Assembly (NCBI GenBank): GCA_039033415.1
Contig: JBCCCR010000032.1
Location: forward strand, 20,387-84,386
Length of the DNA: 64,000 nucleotides
From: Pseudomonadota bacterium
GTDB taxonomy: Bacteria; Pseudomonadota; Gammaproteobacteria; Xanthomonadales; SZUA-38
Reading direction: 5' to 3'
The notes beneath the pieces are model-generated. The model did no database searches. It was not told where the DNA came from and worked only from the letters and a program-made list of their open reading frames with translations. Within the stretch, counting starts at the first letter, position 1. Every line of letters begins with the position of its first letter. The position numbers were made by a program, and so were the translations under genes. Positions 44,935 to 52,890 of the stretch are shown here, one piece after another.

Positions 44935-45876
44935 CTACTCCAGTTCGCTCAGCTCTGCGTGGATCGACGGCATGTCGATCAACGCCGTTTGGGTCACCTC
45001 GCGGTTGATACGGCGGGTCAGGCCCGACAGCACCTTACCCGGCCCGCACTCGACGATCCGCGTTGTGCCCGACTCCACCAGAAACTCGATGGTCTCCACC
45101 CAGCGCACTGGCTGATAGAGCTGGCGCACCAGCGACTCGCGGATCTGTTCGGGTTCCTGGAAGATCGCCACGTCGGCATTTTGCAGCACCGGCACCTGGG
45201 GCTGGCGAAGGTTGACCTGTTCCAGGCGCTTGCCCAGCTCCTCCGCTGCCGGCTTCACAAGATCACAGTGACAGGGCACGCTCACCGGCAGGATCGCTGC
45301 GCGCTTCGCGCCCGCCTCCCGCGCCATGCGCACCGCGCGGTCAACCGCGTCGACCGAGCCCGCTATCACCGTCTGCGAGGGCCCGTTCAGATTGGCCGGC
45401 GCAACAATCTCGCCCTCCGCCGCTAGCTGACACACCGCCTCAACCCGTTCAGCGTTGAGACCCAGGAGCGCCGCCATGGCGCCCGAGCCGGGTGGCGCCG
45501 CCTGCTGCATCAATCGGCCGCGCTCGGCGACGAGCCAGGCGCCGTCAACCAGATCCAGCGCACCGCTGGCGACCAGGGCCGTGTACTCGCCGAGGCTATG
45601 GCCCGCCATGATCGACGGCAACGGCCCGCCGTTTTCCCGCCATACCCGCCAGGTCGCAATCCCGGCGACCAGCATGGCAGGCTGGGTGTTTTCGGTGCGG
45701 TTTAGCGCCTCTTCCGGGCCCTGCTGCGTCATCTCCCACAGGTCAACGCCCAGTCGGTCCGACGCTTCGGCGAAAGTCTCTTTGACGCTGGGGAAGTCGG
45801 CCGCCAGCTCGCTGAGCATGCCCACCGACTGAGACCCCTGGCCGGGGAAGACAAACGCAACTGAATTTCCTGACAT
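44935..45876 (-). CDS. fabD: malonyl-CoA:ACP transacylase
   Basis: Loads malonyl onto ACP, 313 residues. FPGQGSQSVGML sits at the N-terminus, the nucleophile Ser in MAGHSLGEYTALV, and the His partner in SVPCHCDLVKPA. An intergenic stretch of 108 bases separates it from fabH upstream. Confidence 0.97.
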   Translation of the reverse strand: MSGNSVAFVFPGQGSQSVGMLSELAADFPSVKETFAEASDRLGVDLWEMTQQGPEEALNRTENTQPAMLVAGIATWRVWRENGGPLPSIMAGHSLGEYTALVASGALDLVDGAWLVAERGRLMQQAAPPGSGAMAALLGLNAERVEAVCQLAAEGEIVAPANLNGPSQTVIAGSVDAVDRAVRMAREAGAKRAAILPVSVPCHCDLVKPAAEELGKRLEQVNLRQPQVPVLQNADVAIFQEPEQIRESLVRQLYQPVRWVETIEFLVESGTTRIVECGPGKVLSGLTRRINREVTQTALIDMPSIHAELSELE

Positions 45877-45902
45877 ATCCTTGCTCGTTATTGTTCTGTC
45901 TA

Positions 45903-45919
45903 AGCCCGGTGTTCGGGCT
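45903..45919. repeat. small intercistronic hairpin between fabH and fabD
   Basis: AGCCCG (45903-45908), five-base loop and CGGGCT (45914-45919), a perfect 6-bp stem. No T-run follows on the minus strand. Role unknown. Confidence 0.4.
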
Positions 45920-45984
45920 CGGCGAATGCGACGGGACGGTGGGGCCCACGAGCGCTCGCCGTGAACCTGGACCTGCGAAGCGGA

Positions 45985-46953
45985 TCAGTATCGAATCAGC
46001 GCTGATCCCCAGGTGAAGCCGCCGCCGAACGCCTCCAGCAGCAGCACTTCGCCCCGCGCAATTTTTCCTGACCGGACGGCTTCGTCCAGGGCCAGCGGAA
46101 CGGAGCCTGCTGACGTGTTGCCGTGACGATCGACGGTGACGATCACCCGATCCATCGGCAGCGCCAGCTTTTTCGCCGTCGCTTTGATGATGCGCAGGTT
46201 CGCCTGGTGAGGAATCAACCAGTCGACGTCGCTGCGCGTCATGTCGTTGGCAGCCAGCGTTTCGTCAACGATGTTGCCCAACGTGTTGACCGCAACCTTG
46301 AAGACCTCGCTGCCTTTCATGCGGATAGCCAACCCACCCTGAGGCTCGGGCTTGAAGCCTCGCGAGACGCCAACCTCAACGTTAAGCAGTTCCTTGTGCG
46401 CGCCATTGGCGTGCAGGTGCGTCGACATGATGCCCGGCTTATCGTCAGCGGCGAGCACCACGGCTCCCGCGCCGTCGCCAAACAGCACGCACGTGGTGCG
46501 CTCCGTCCAGTCGACCATGCGGGACAGCGTTTCGGCCCCGACCACTAGCACCTTCGACGAGTCGCCGCTGCGAATAAACTTATCGGCGACCCCCAGGGCA
46601 TAAAGAAAGCCGGAGCAGGCGGCGTTGACGTCAAAAGCGCAGCAGCCGTGGGCACCGATTCGATCCTGGAGGAGACAGGCCGTGCTTGGAAACACCAGAT
46701 CCGGCGTGGTGGTTCCGACAATGATCGCGTCGAGCTCTTCGGCCTTGACGCCGGCGGCTTCCAGGGCGCGCTTGGCCGCTTCCTCAGACAGGTCGCAGGT
46801 TGTCTGTCCCTCAGCAACGATCCGACGTTCGCGAATGCCCGTTCGCGTCTGGATCCACTCGTCGCTAGTGTCGACCAGCCGCTCCAGGTCCGCGTTGGTC
46901 AGCACTTTCTCCGGAAGCGCGCTGCCCGTTCCTATTATTGTTGAATAACGCAG
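45985..46953 (-). CDS. fabH: beta-ketoacyl-ACP synthase III (CTG start proposed)
   Basis: Starts fatty acid synthesis by condensing acetyl-CoA with malonyl-ACP. The triad is Cys in [12 protein letters not shown], His in IPHQANLRI and Asn in RHGNTSAGS. The first ATG/GTG/TTG in frame (GTG at 46905) would drop a conserved strand. Upstream in frame lies [20 protein letters not shown], the classic FabH N-terminus, and the only start-like codon is CTG at 46953, with GAGGG seven bases before it. This start gives about 322 residues and puts the active Cys at 113, against 112 in E. coli. Good evidence for a CTG initiator. Confidence 0.93.
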   Translation of the reverse strand: MRYSTIIGTGSALPEKVLTNADLERLVDTSDEWIQTRTGIRERRIVAEGQTTCDLSEEAAKRALEAAGVKAEELDAIIVGTTTPDLVFPSTACLLQDRIGAHGCCAFDVNAACSGFLYALGVADKFIRSGDSSKVLVVGAETLSRMVDWTERTTCVLFGDGAGAVVLAADDKPGIMSTHLHANGAHKELLNVEVGVSRGFKPEPQGGLAIRMKGSEVFKVAVNTLGNIVDETLAANDMTRSDVDWLIPHQANLRIIKATAKKLALPMDRVIVTVDRHGNTSAGSVPLALDEAVRSGKIARGEVLLLEAFGGGFTWGSALIRY

Positions 46954-47078
46954 AGTTACGCCCTCGCAATCGATAGCGAATCCTGAAGTTTGGGGGGGGA
47001 ATAGTCAACCGTAACCCGACACTGACACCGTGTCGGTCGGGCGTTCACCGCTCGCGGCGCGCGACCAGCCATACTCTG

Positions 47079-48086
47079 TTAAAGGAGCTGCACAACCTCG
47101 GCGCCGATACGCTCAGCGAGGCCGGCGCGCGCCTCCGCCGCCGCGGTGGCAATCGCATTGCCAAAACCCACGACATCCGCGGCACCGTGACTTTTCACGA
47201 CCACGCCCGTCAGGCCGAGCAGCGAGGCCCCGTTGTAGTGTCGGGGGTCAAACTTTTTGCGCATCATGGCGAAAGCCGGCCGCGCGGCCGTGGCAGCGGC
47301 TTTGCCGGCGACACCGCCGCGACCCAGCGTCCGCAGCTCTTCCATCAAAAGCTGCGAGATACCCTCGCTGCACTTCAGCGCCACGTTGCCCGTGAAGCCG
47401 TCACAGACCACCACGTCCAGCTCCCCCAGGAAAATGTCGTGGCCTTCAGCAAAACCACAATATTCAAGCGCTGAGTCGCTTAGCAGCTGGTGGGCGCGTC
47501 GAACGGTATCGTTGCCTTTGATGGATTCGGTGCCGATGTTCAGCAGCCCGACGCGAGGCGTTTCCTGATCGCCGGTGGCCCGAGACACTGCGGTCCCCAT
47601 GTGCGCAAATTGGTAGAGATGATCTGCGCTGACCGACGCGTTGGCGCCGAGATCGAGCACCGTGGTGAGCCCGCGCCGGGATGGCAGTGAAGCGCAGATA
47701 GCCGGACGCTCGACGCCAGGCAAAGTCTTGAGAATCGAACGGGCCAGCGCCATGAGCGCGCCGGTATTGCCGGCACTGACGCAGGCGTCAGCACTCCCTT
47801 CGAATACCAGCTCGAGGGCACGGCCCATGGTGGAACGGGTTTTGCGCCGCAGGGCGTCGCCAACAGATTCGTCCATGGCGACGGATTCAGCGGCCACCAC
47901 AACGGCCACGCGCTCTGCGTCAGCCTCGGGCAGCGCCTGATGCCACGGGTCAAGCGTGTCCTGGTCGCCGACCACCTGCAGGTACAGCAGACTGTCGGAC
48001 GCCAGCGCCTCGGCACAGGCGCCGAGAGTGACTTCGCTGCCGTGATCGCCGCCAGCGGCGTCAACGGCGACCACCGCGCGGTTCAC
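47079..48086 (-). CDS. plsX: phosphate acyltransferase PlsX
   Basis: Makes acyl-phosphate from acyl-ACP for phospholipid synthesis. The characteristic N-terminus is AVVAVDAAGGDHGSEVT (Ala where most have Met in DAMGGD). ACVSAGNTGALMALA and the C-terminal YNGASLLGLTGVVVKSHG follow. GTG at 48086 places the start just before the first beta strand, as in homologues. A TTG at 48143 would add 19 acidic residues and has no ribosome-binding site. It lies between rpmF and fabH. Confidence 0.93.
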   Translation of the reverse strand: MNRAVVAVDAAGGDHGSEVTLGACAEALASDSLLYLQVVGDQDTLDPWHQALPEADAERVAVVVAAESVAMDESVGDALRRKTRSTMGRALELVFEGSADACVSAGNTGALMALARSILKTLPGVERPAICASLPSRRGLTTVLDLGANASVSADHLYQFAHMGTAVSRATGDQETPRVGLLNIGTESIKGNDTVRRAHQLLSDSALEYCGFAEGHDIFLGELDVVVCDGFTGNVALKCSEGISQLLMEELRTLGRGGVAGKAAATAARPAFAMMRKKFDPRHYNGASLLGLTGVVVKSHGAADVVGFGNAIATAAAEARAGLAERIGAEVVQLL

Positions 48087-48163
48087 AAGCTCGGGATCCC
48101 TGGCCTGCTCATCGTCATGATCCAGGGTGGCCGCGGCGCTCAACTAGGCAGCTAGATGCCCGC

Positions 48164-48364
48164 TTAGTCCAGCTCGTCTTCGTCGATTTCCGGCGCGGTG
48201 TCCACCACCTTGCGGCCGCGATAGTAGCCGTCGGCGGTGATGTGATGCCGCAGGTGAGTCTCACCCGTGGTCGGGTCGATCGACAGCGCCGGCGCCGACA
48301 GCTTGTCGTGCCCGCGGCGTGCGCCTCGCGTCGAGGGGGTCCGTCTGCTTTTTTGAACAGCCAT
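48164..48364 (-). CDS. rpmF: ribosomal protein L32
   Basis: 66 residues, with the typical [20 protein letters not shown] head and [12 protein letters not shown] core. No zinc cysteines, as in the gammaproteobacterial form. It follows yceD with 20 bases between, the conserved yceD-rpmF-plsX order that links translation to lipid synthesis. Confidence 0.97.
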   Translation of the reverse strand: MAVQKSRRTPSTRGARRGHDKLSAPALSIDPTTGETHLRHHITADGYYRGRKVVDTAPEIDEDELD

Positions 48365-48384
48365 TGCTTTTTCTCCAGCTTTTT

Positions 48385-48888
48385 TTAGCGCTTGCCAAGG
48401 CCAAGCTCACCCAGCTTGGCAAACGGGTTTTCCGATTCTTCCACCGCGGGGCCAAAACCCGCGTCAACACTCTCTCCGGCTGACGCCGGGATCAGCGGCA
48501 CGGCCAGGATCAACTCATCTTCCACAATGTCCGTGAGCGCCACCTGTCCCTCACTGACCACCAGGGGCTCATAGTCCTCCGGCAGCGTGACGTCATCCGC
48601 CTCATCGCGCACCAGCCCCAGGCGGCTGCGCTGCTCCAGCGGATGCAAAAAACGCTCAAGCGTCCGCTGACATCGCAGCGGCAACGTTGCGGAAGCCGCA
48701 ACGTCCACCACCGGCAGTCCGTTGGTGTCGCGTCCGAACTTCAACGTGAAGCTCACCTCACCGTCCAGCGGTGGTGCCAGCATGGGCGCGAGCCGCTCGA
48801 ATCGATTGAGGGGCCACGTGCCGCTGAAACCCTGTCCGCTGCTGACCAATCGCCAGGGATCGACGTGGCTTGGAAAATCGCGCGACAT
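48385..48888 (-). CDS. yceD: YceD / DUF177 protein, 23S rRNA accumulation factor
   Basis: 167 residues. The DUF177 core has a single-Cys motif [15 protein letters not shown] and a C-terminal conserved patch [12 protein letters not shown]. In E. coli and plants this family is needed for normal 23S rRNA levels and is always tied to rpmF. It is 24 bases downstream of the glycosyltransferase gene. Confidence 0.92.
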   Translation of the reverse strand: MSRDFPSHVDPWRLVSSGQGFSGTWPLNRFERLAPMLAPPLDGEVSFTLKFGRDTNGLPVVDVAASATLPLRCQRTLERFLHPLEQRSRLGLVRDEADDVTLPEDYEPLVVSEGQVALTDIVEDELILAVPLIPASAGESVDAGFGPAVEESENPFAKLGELGLGKR

Positions 48889-48912
48889 AACCGGCGAATG
48901 ATATCGGCAAGC

Positions 48913-50841
48913 TTAGCGTGTCGCAAGCTCCAGCCAGCGAGGGTCCGATACCCGCACGCCGCCATCCCGTTCGTGAATTTGCAGCTGAAGCTGCCGACGG
49001 CCCGCATTTTCGGGCGTGATGGCGATCGTCCCGGTAAATCCGGTCAGCGGGTGATCCGGGGCGTCGGTCGCGTCAAAAAACTCCCCGACGCCCGGCCGAG
49101 GCAGGCCAAACTCCGTCGTCGACACCCGCTCGCCGTCGAGCAACAGGTCCACCGCGCGCACGCCCTGCGACGTTTCCAGCGCCCAGCCCTGCACCTGAAC
49201 CACGCCGATGTGGCGAGAATCGGGTGTCGGAGCGTCGATGTACCAGAACGCCGGCTGGTCGCAGCCGGCTGACGACGCCATGGCCGCTTCTACACCCGGC
49301 GTTGTCTGCCAGACCAGCACCCGCTTGCGTCCGCCAAACAAGACGATCTCATCAACGATACGTGCACTGCCGAGCTGTTCGCAGAGTGCTTTTACCCATC
49401 GCGTCCGCTCTACCAGGTCCAGCGCGGTGACCTCAACCGCAACGAGAGCCGGTTCCGAGATGGGTTCGCGATGGTCGAGACCCCAAATCGCCAGCTGCAC
49501 CGCACGGCCATGTTTGTGGTTGAGCGGATGATCCAGGCTCTCAATCGGTTCGCCAAGCTCGTAGGTCAGCTCGGCCGCGAGCATGAAGTTATCGGCGAGA
49601 AGTCGCCGGACGCCACGATCGCGGCGAAGCTCACCCAGACGCTCGGCAAACTGAGGCCACCCGATTAGATTGTCAGGCAACACGTCCGCGGAGACGGGAC
49701 GTTGATCCGTGCGCTGGGCCGCGGACCGCCAGTAGCTGAGCATCCCGCTGGACAACGCCAGCCCGGGCACCACCGCCAGCAGGATCACCGCCACCGAGAC
49801 ACCTGGACGCCCTCGCCGAAACAGGGGCTCAAGCACCGCCGGCAGGCCAGCGCAGAGGGTCAGCCAGCCGGCCAGCGACCAGTGAAAGCTGACGCGCTCG
49901 GTGTCGACCAGCGGAGAGGCCAGCCAGTAGAAGACGATCGGAAACGCCCCGAGCCACAGCAGCACGGCGGCAAAGCCGCCGCTTCGCGCTCCCCATTGCC
50001 GCGCGGTGGCGCTCAGCAGCAGCCAGCCTAAGACGGGCGTCAGAAGCAGAAGGTCGATCAGCGGCAGCTTGAGGCCTGCCAGCTGCGGCGCCCACGGGTG
50101 GCGCTCCACCAGCTGGAAGCTGAGAGCCGCAAAATCCTGGGTGCGATTGAAGTCCCACTGCGGCCACAGCGCCGCCAGCGGCAGCATCGCGGCGAGCCAA
50201 GGCCAAGGGCTGCGCAACCGGCTGCGAGCCTCGCGATGCAGCAGAAACAGGCCAGCCATGCCGAGCAGCAGCGGCGCGATGCGGTAGTGGGTCAGCACGC
50301 CGAGCGCCAGACACAGCCCGAGGCACAGCCACCAGCCGGGGCGGTTGGCTCCGGTGACGATGCGGGACGCCAGCCAGGCGGACAGCAGCCACACCAGATT
50401 CAGCGGCGCTTCGGGGAGCGCAAACGGCGCCACCAGGCCGTGAACCGGCAGCGCGCAGGACAGGCAGCCGGCAACGAGTGCGGCTGGCGCGCTGGCGCCG
50501 CCAGTACGGGCCAGTGCGGTCACCAGGACCGGCACGGCCAGCCAGCACAATAGAGACAGGCCCCGAACGCCCAGATAGCTCATGCCAAAAAGCTCGCTGC
50601 CGGCCCGGGTCAGCCACGCGGTGAGCGGCGGCAGATCGCTGTAGGCCCACGCAAGGTACCGGCCTTCCAGCCAATAGAACGCCTCGTCGCCAAACAGCGG
50701 TAGGGCGCTAGACACGTGGATTCGGGCCAACGACAATGCCAAAAGGCCCAGCAGCGCCCACCAGAACCAGGATCCAGCACCCTCGTGAAAGCGGCCCGTC
50801 GTCGCCTGCGGGGCTGCCGCGGGTGGCATGGCAGCGCTCAT
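48913..50841 (-). CDS. ArnT-like membrane glycosyltransferase (GT-C, PMT superfamily)
   Basis: About 642 residues with ten or more membrane helices. The catalytic acidic loop after helix 1 is LFGDEAFYWLEGRYLAWAYS, typical of lipid-linked sugar transferases such as ArnT. After about residue 510 a soluble domain begins, reading like a beta-sandwich (VVQVQGWALETSQGVRAVDLLLDGERV in part, then FGLPRPGV). It probably lies in the periplasm. Acceptor and sugar are unknown. It is an unusual neighbour for yceD, which in many genomes follows maf. Divergent from moxR. Confidence 0.85.
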   Translation of the reverse strand: MSAAMPPAAAPQATTGRFHEGAGSWFWWALLGLLALSLARIHVSSALPLFGDEAFYWLEGRYLAWAYSDLPPLTAWLTRAGSELFGMSYLGVRGLSLLCWLAVPVLVTALARTGGASAPAALVAGCLSCALPVHGLVAPFALPEAPLNLVWLLSAWLASRIVTGANRPGWWLCLGLCLALGVLTHYRIAPLLLGMAGLFLLHREARSRLRSPWPWLAAMLPLAALWPQWDFNRTQDFAALSFQLVERHPWAPQLAGLKLPLIDLLLLTPVLGWLLLSATARQWGARSGGFAAVLLWLGAFPIVFYWLASPLVDTERVSFHWSLAGWLTLCAGLPAVLEPLFRRGRPGVSVAVILLAVVPGLALSSGMLSYWRSAAQRTDQRPVSADVLPDNLIGWPQFAERLGELRRDRGVRRLLADNFMLAAELTYELGEPIESLDHPLNHKHGRAVQLAIWGLDHREPISEPALVAVEVTALDLVERTRWVKALCEQLGSARIVDEIVLFGGRKRVLVWQTTPGVEAAMASSAGCDQPAFWYIDAPTPDSRHIGVVQVQGWALETSQGVRAVDLLLDGERVSTTEFGLPRPGVGEFFDATDAPDHPLTGFTGTIAITPENAGRRQLQLQIHERDGGVRVSDPRWLELATR

Positions 50842-50944
50842 TTAAGGAAAGATCGGGGTTGGGCCGATAATCACGTTTGGCGCACTCTTTTTATGTCAAC
50901 GTACATCGCGTCCACGAAACTCATGTCAGCAAGGAGGAAACGGC

Positions 50945-51916
50945 ATGCCTGAACAGGTTCAAGAATCCAGCGGCTCGGCCCGCGTCGTCAGCCTGACCCA
51001 GTCGCACGGCGAACTGGCGACCGCCCTCGACCAGGTCGGCGCCATTGTGGTCGGCAAAGAACCGGTGATCAAGCTGGCGTTTACCTGCTTGATCGCCAAC
51101 GGCCATCTCCTGCTGGAAGATGTACCCGGCATGGGCAAAACGACGCTGGCGCAGGCGCTCGCCGCTTCCACCGGCCTCGACTATCAGCGCATTCAGTTCA
51201 CCAGCGACATGCTGCCGGCGGATATTCTCGGCATTACGGTTTATAGCCGCGAGCGTGAAGCCTTCGACTTTCACCCTGGGCCGATCTTTTCGCAGCTGGT
51301 CCTGGCGGACGAAATCAATCGCGCCACGCCCAAAACTCAAAGCGCACTACTTGAGGCCATGGCGGAACGCCAGGTTACGATCGAGGGGGAAACCCGCGAT
51401 CTGCCGGCGCCGTTTTTTGTCATCGCCACCCAAAACCCGGTGGACCTGGCGGGCACCTTCGCCCTCCCCGATTCGCAGCTCGATCGATTTCTGATGCGGC
51501 TCCATATGGGCTACCCAGCCCCCGAGGCGGAGCGTCGACTCCTGGAGGAAAAGGATCGCCAGCTGCTGCTGCGAGATGCCCAGGTGTGCCTGCCGCTAAA
51601 AGACCTCCAGATACTGCAGAAGCAGGCCAAGGAGATTCACAGCTCGCCGGCATTGCTGGACTATCTGCAGGCGCTGGTCGGCGCCACCCGAGCGTTTCCC
51701 GGGGTGCAAACCGGCCTGTCGCCGCGGGGCGCGCTGGCGATCCTCGCGTCCGCGCGGGCCTGGGCGCTGCTGGAGCAGCGTGATCATCTGATTCCCGAAG
51801 ACGTCCAGGCGGTTTTTGTGGCGGTCGCCGCGCATCGCCTGAGGCTGGGCGCGGAGGCTTCCGCGGACCAGGAGGCGCTGGCGCAGCAGGTGCTCGTGCA
51901 GGTGCCTATTCCCTGA
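50945..51916 (+). CDS. MoxR-family AAA+ ATPase
   Basis: 323 residues. Walker A is EDVPGMGKTTLAQALA (about 58-73), Walker B LVLADEINRATPKTQSALLEA, and the sensor region is FFVIATQNPVD. MoxR proteins act as chaperones for partner enzymes, often with a DUF58 protein. AAGGAGG lies seven bases before the ATG. It opens a three-gene unit: the DUF58 gene starts at its stop codon and tgpA follows. Confidence 0.93.
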   Translation: MPEQVQESSGSARVVSLTQSHGELATALDQVGAIVVGKEPVIKLAFTCLIANGHLLLEDVPGMGKTTLAQALAASTGLDYQRIQFTSDMLPADILGITVYSREREAFDFHPGPIFSQLVLADEINRATPKTQSALLEAMAERQVTIEGETRDLPAPFFVIATQNPVDLAGTFALPDSQLDRFLMRLHMGYPAPEAERRLLEEKDRQLLLRDAQVCLPLKDLQILQKQAKEIHSSPALLDYLQALVGATRAFPGVQTGLSPRGALAILASARAWALLEQRDHLIPEDVQAVFVAVAAHRLRLGAEASADQEALAQQVLVQVPIP

Positions 51917-52890
51917 TGTCTGCTGCCGACAGCAAAAGGCGCCGCGATTTTTTCGACGTTGTTTACCGGTTTATGCAGAAGTTCGGAGGGCGACCCGCCG
52001 AACAAAAGCTGCCGTGGGAAATCAATCGGCGCCAGATTTACATCGTGCCGACCCGCTTCGGGCTGTTTTTTGGTCTGGTGCTGCTGGTGCTGCTGCTCGG
52101 TGCGCTGAACTACAACAACAACATGGCGCTGCTGTTTACGTTCCTGCTGTCGGCCCTCGGGCTCCTGACACCGCTATACACGGTTCGAAACCTGTCGGGC
52201 ATGGAGGTGCTAAAAGTTCACGCGGCACCGGTGTTCGCCGGCGAAACGGCCGAGTTTGTGGTCACCGTCATGAACCCGAGCAGCACCCCGAGACCCATGA
52301 TCTGGGCCCGCGCTGACGAGGAAGCCACCTTTAACCAGGTTGCCCCACAGGGGCGAGCGGACCTGGGCATCACCGCGCCGGCTCCCGAGCGCGGCTGGCT
52401 CGACATGCCTCGCTCCCGGCTCTACACCACCTTTCCCGTCGGCCTGTTCTACGCCTGGACCTACCTGAACCCCAGGGCTCGCTGCCTTGTCTACCCGGCC
52501 TTGGAGGTCGACGCACCAGAGCTGCCGTTGGGCAGCAATCGCGGCACCGGACAACCCGAACGCAGCGGCGACGAGGAGTGGTCGGGCTTGCGCGACTACC
52601 AGGCCGGCGACCCCTCCCGCAGCATCGCCTGGAAGGTGGTCGCCCGTTCCAACCAAATGGTCACGAAAACCTTTAGCGACCACCGCAGCGAGCAGCTGCA
52701 TCTAGACTTCAACGAGCTCCACGGCCTCAGCACCGAGCAGCGCCTGTCCCGGCTGGCGCGCTGGATTGTGGTAGCGGAAGCCCAGCAGCTCGCCTATGAA
52801 CTCATCCTGCCTGGCCAGCGGCTGGGCCCTGATCGTGGCGCCAGCCACCGACACCAATGTCTGCGAGCTTTGGCCGAGTATCCCGCTTAA
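51916..52890 (+). CDS. DUF58 protein, MoxR partner
   Basis: 324 residues with two N-terminal membrane helices (FGLFFGLVLLVLLLGALNYN; then LLFTFLLSALGLL) and the DUF58 signature EWSGLRDYQAGDPSRSIAWK. DUF58 is a distant von Willebrand A-like domain, and the protein is thought to be worked on by MoxR. It shares one base with the moxR stop and its 3' end overlaps tgpA by 34 bases. Confidence 0.9.
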   Translation: MSAADSKRRRDFFDVVYRFMQKFGGRPAEQKLPWEINRRQIYIVPTRFGLFFGLVLLVLLLGALNYNNNMALLFTFLLSALGLLTPLYTVRNLSGMEVLKVHAAPVFAGETAEFVVTVMNPSSTPRPMIWARADEEATFNQVAPQGRADLGITAPAPERGWLDMPRSRLYTTFPVGLFYAWTYLNPRARCLVYPALEVDAPELPLGSNRGTGQPERSGDEEWSGLRDYQAGDPSRSIAWKVVARSNQMVTKTFSDHRSEQLHLDFNELHGLSTEQRLSRLARWIVVAEAQQLAYELILPGQRLGPDRGASHRHQCLRALAEYPA

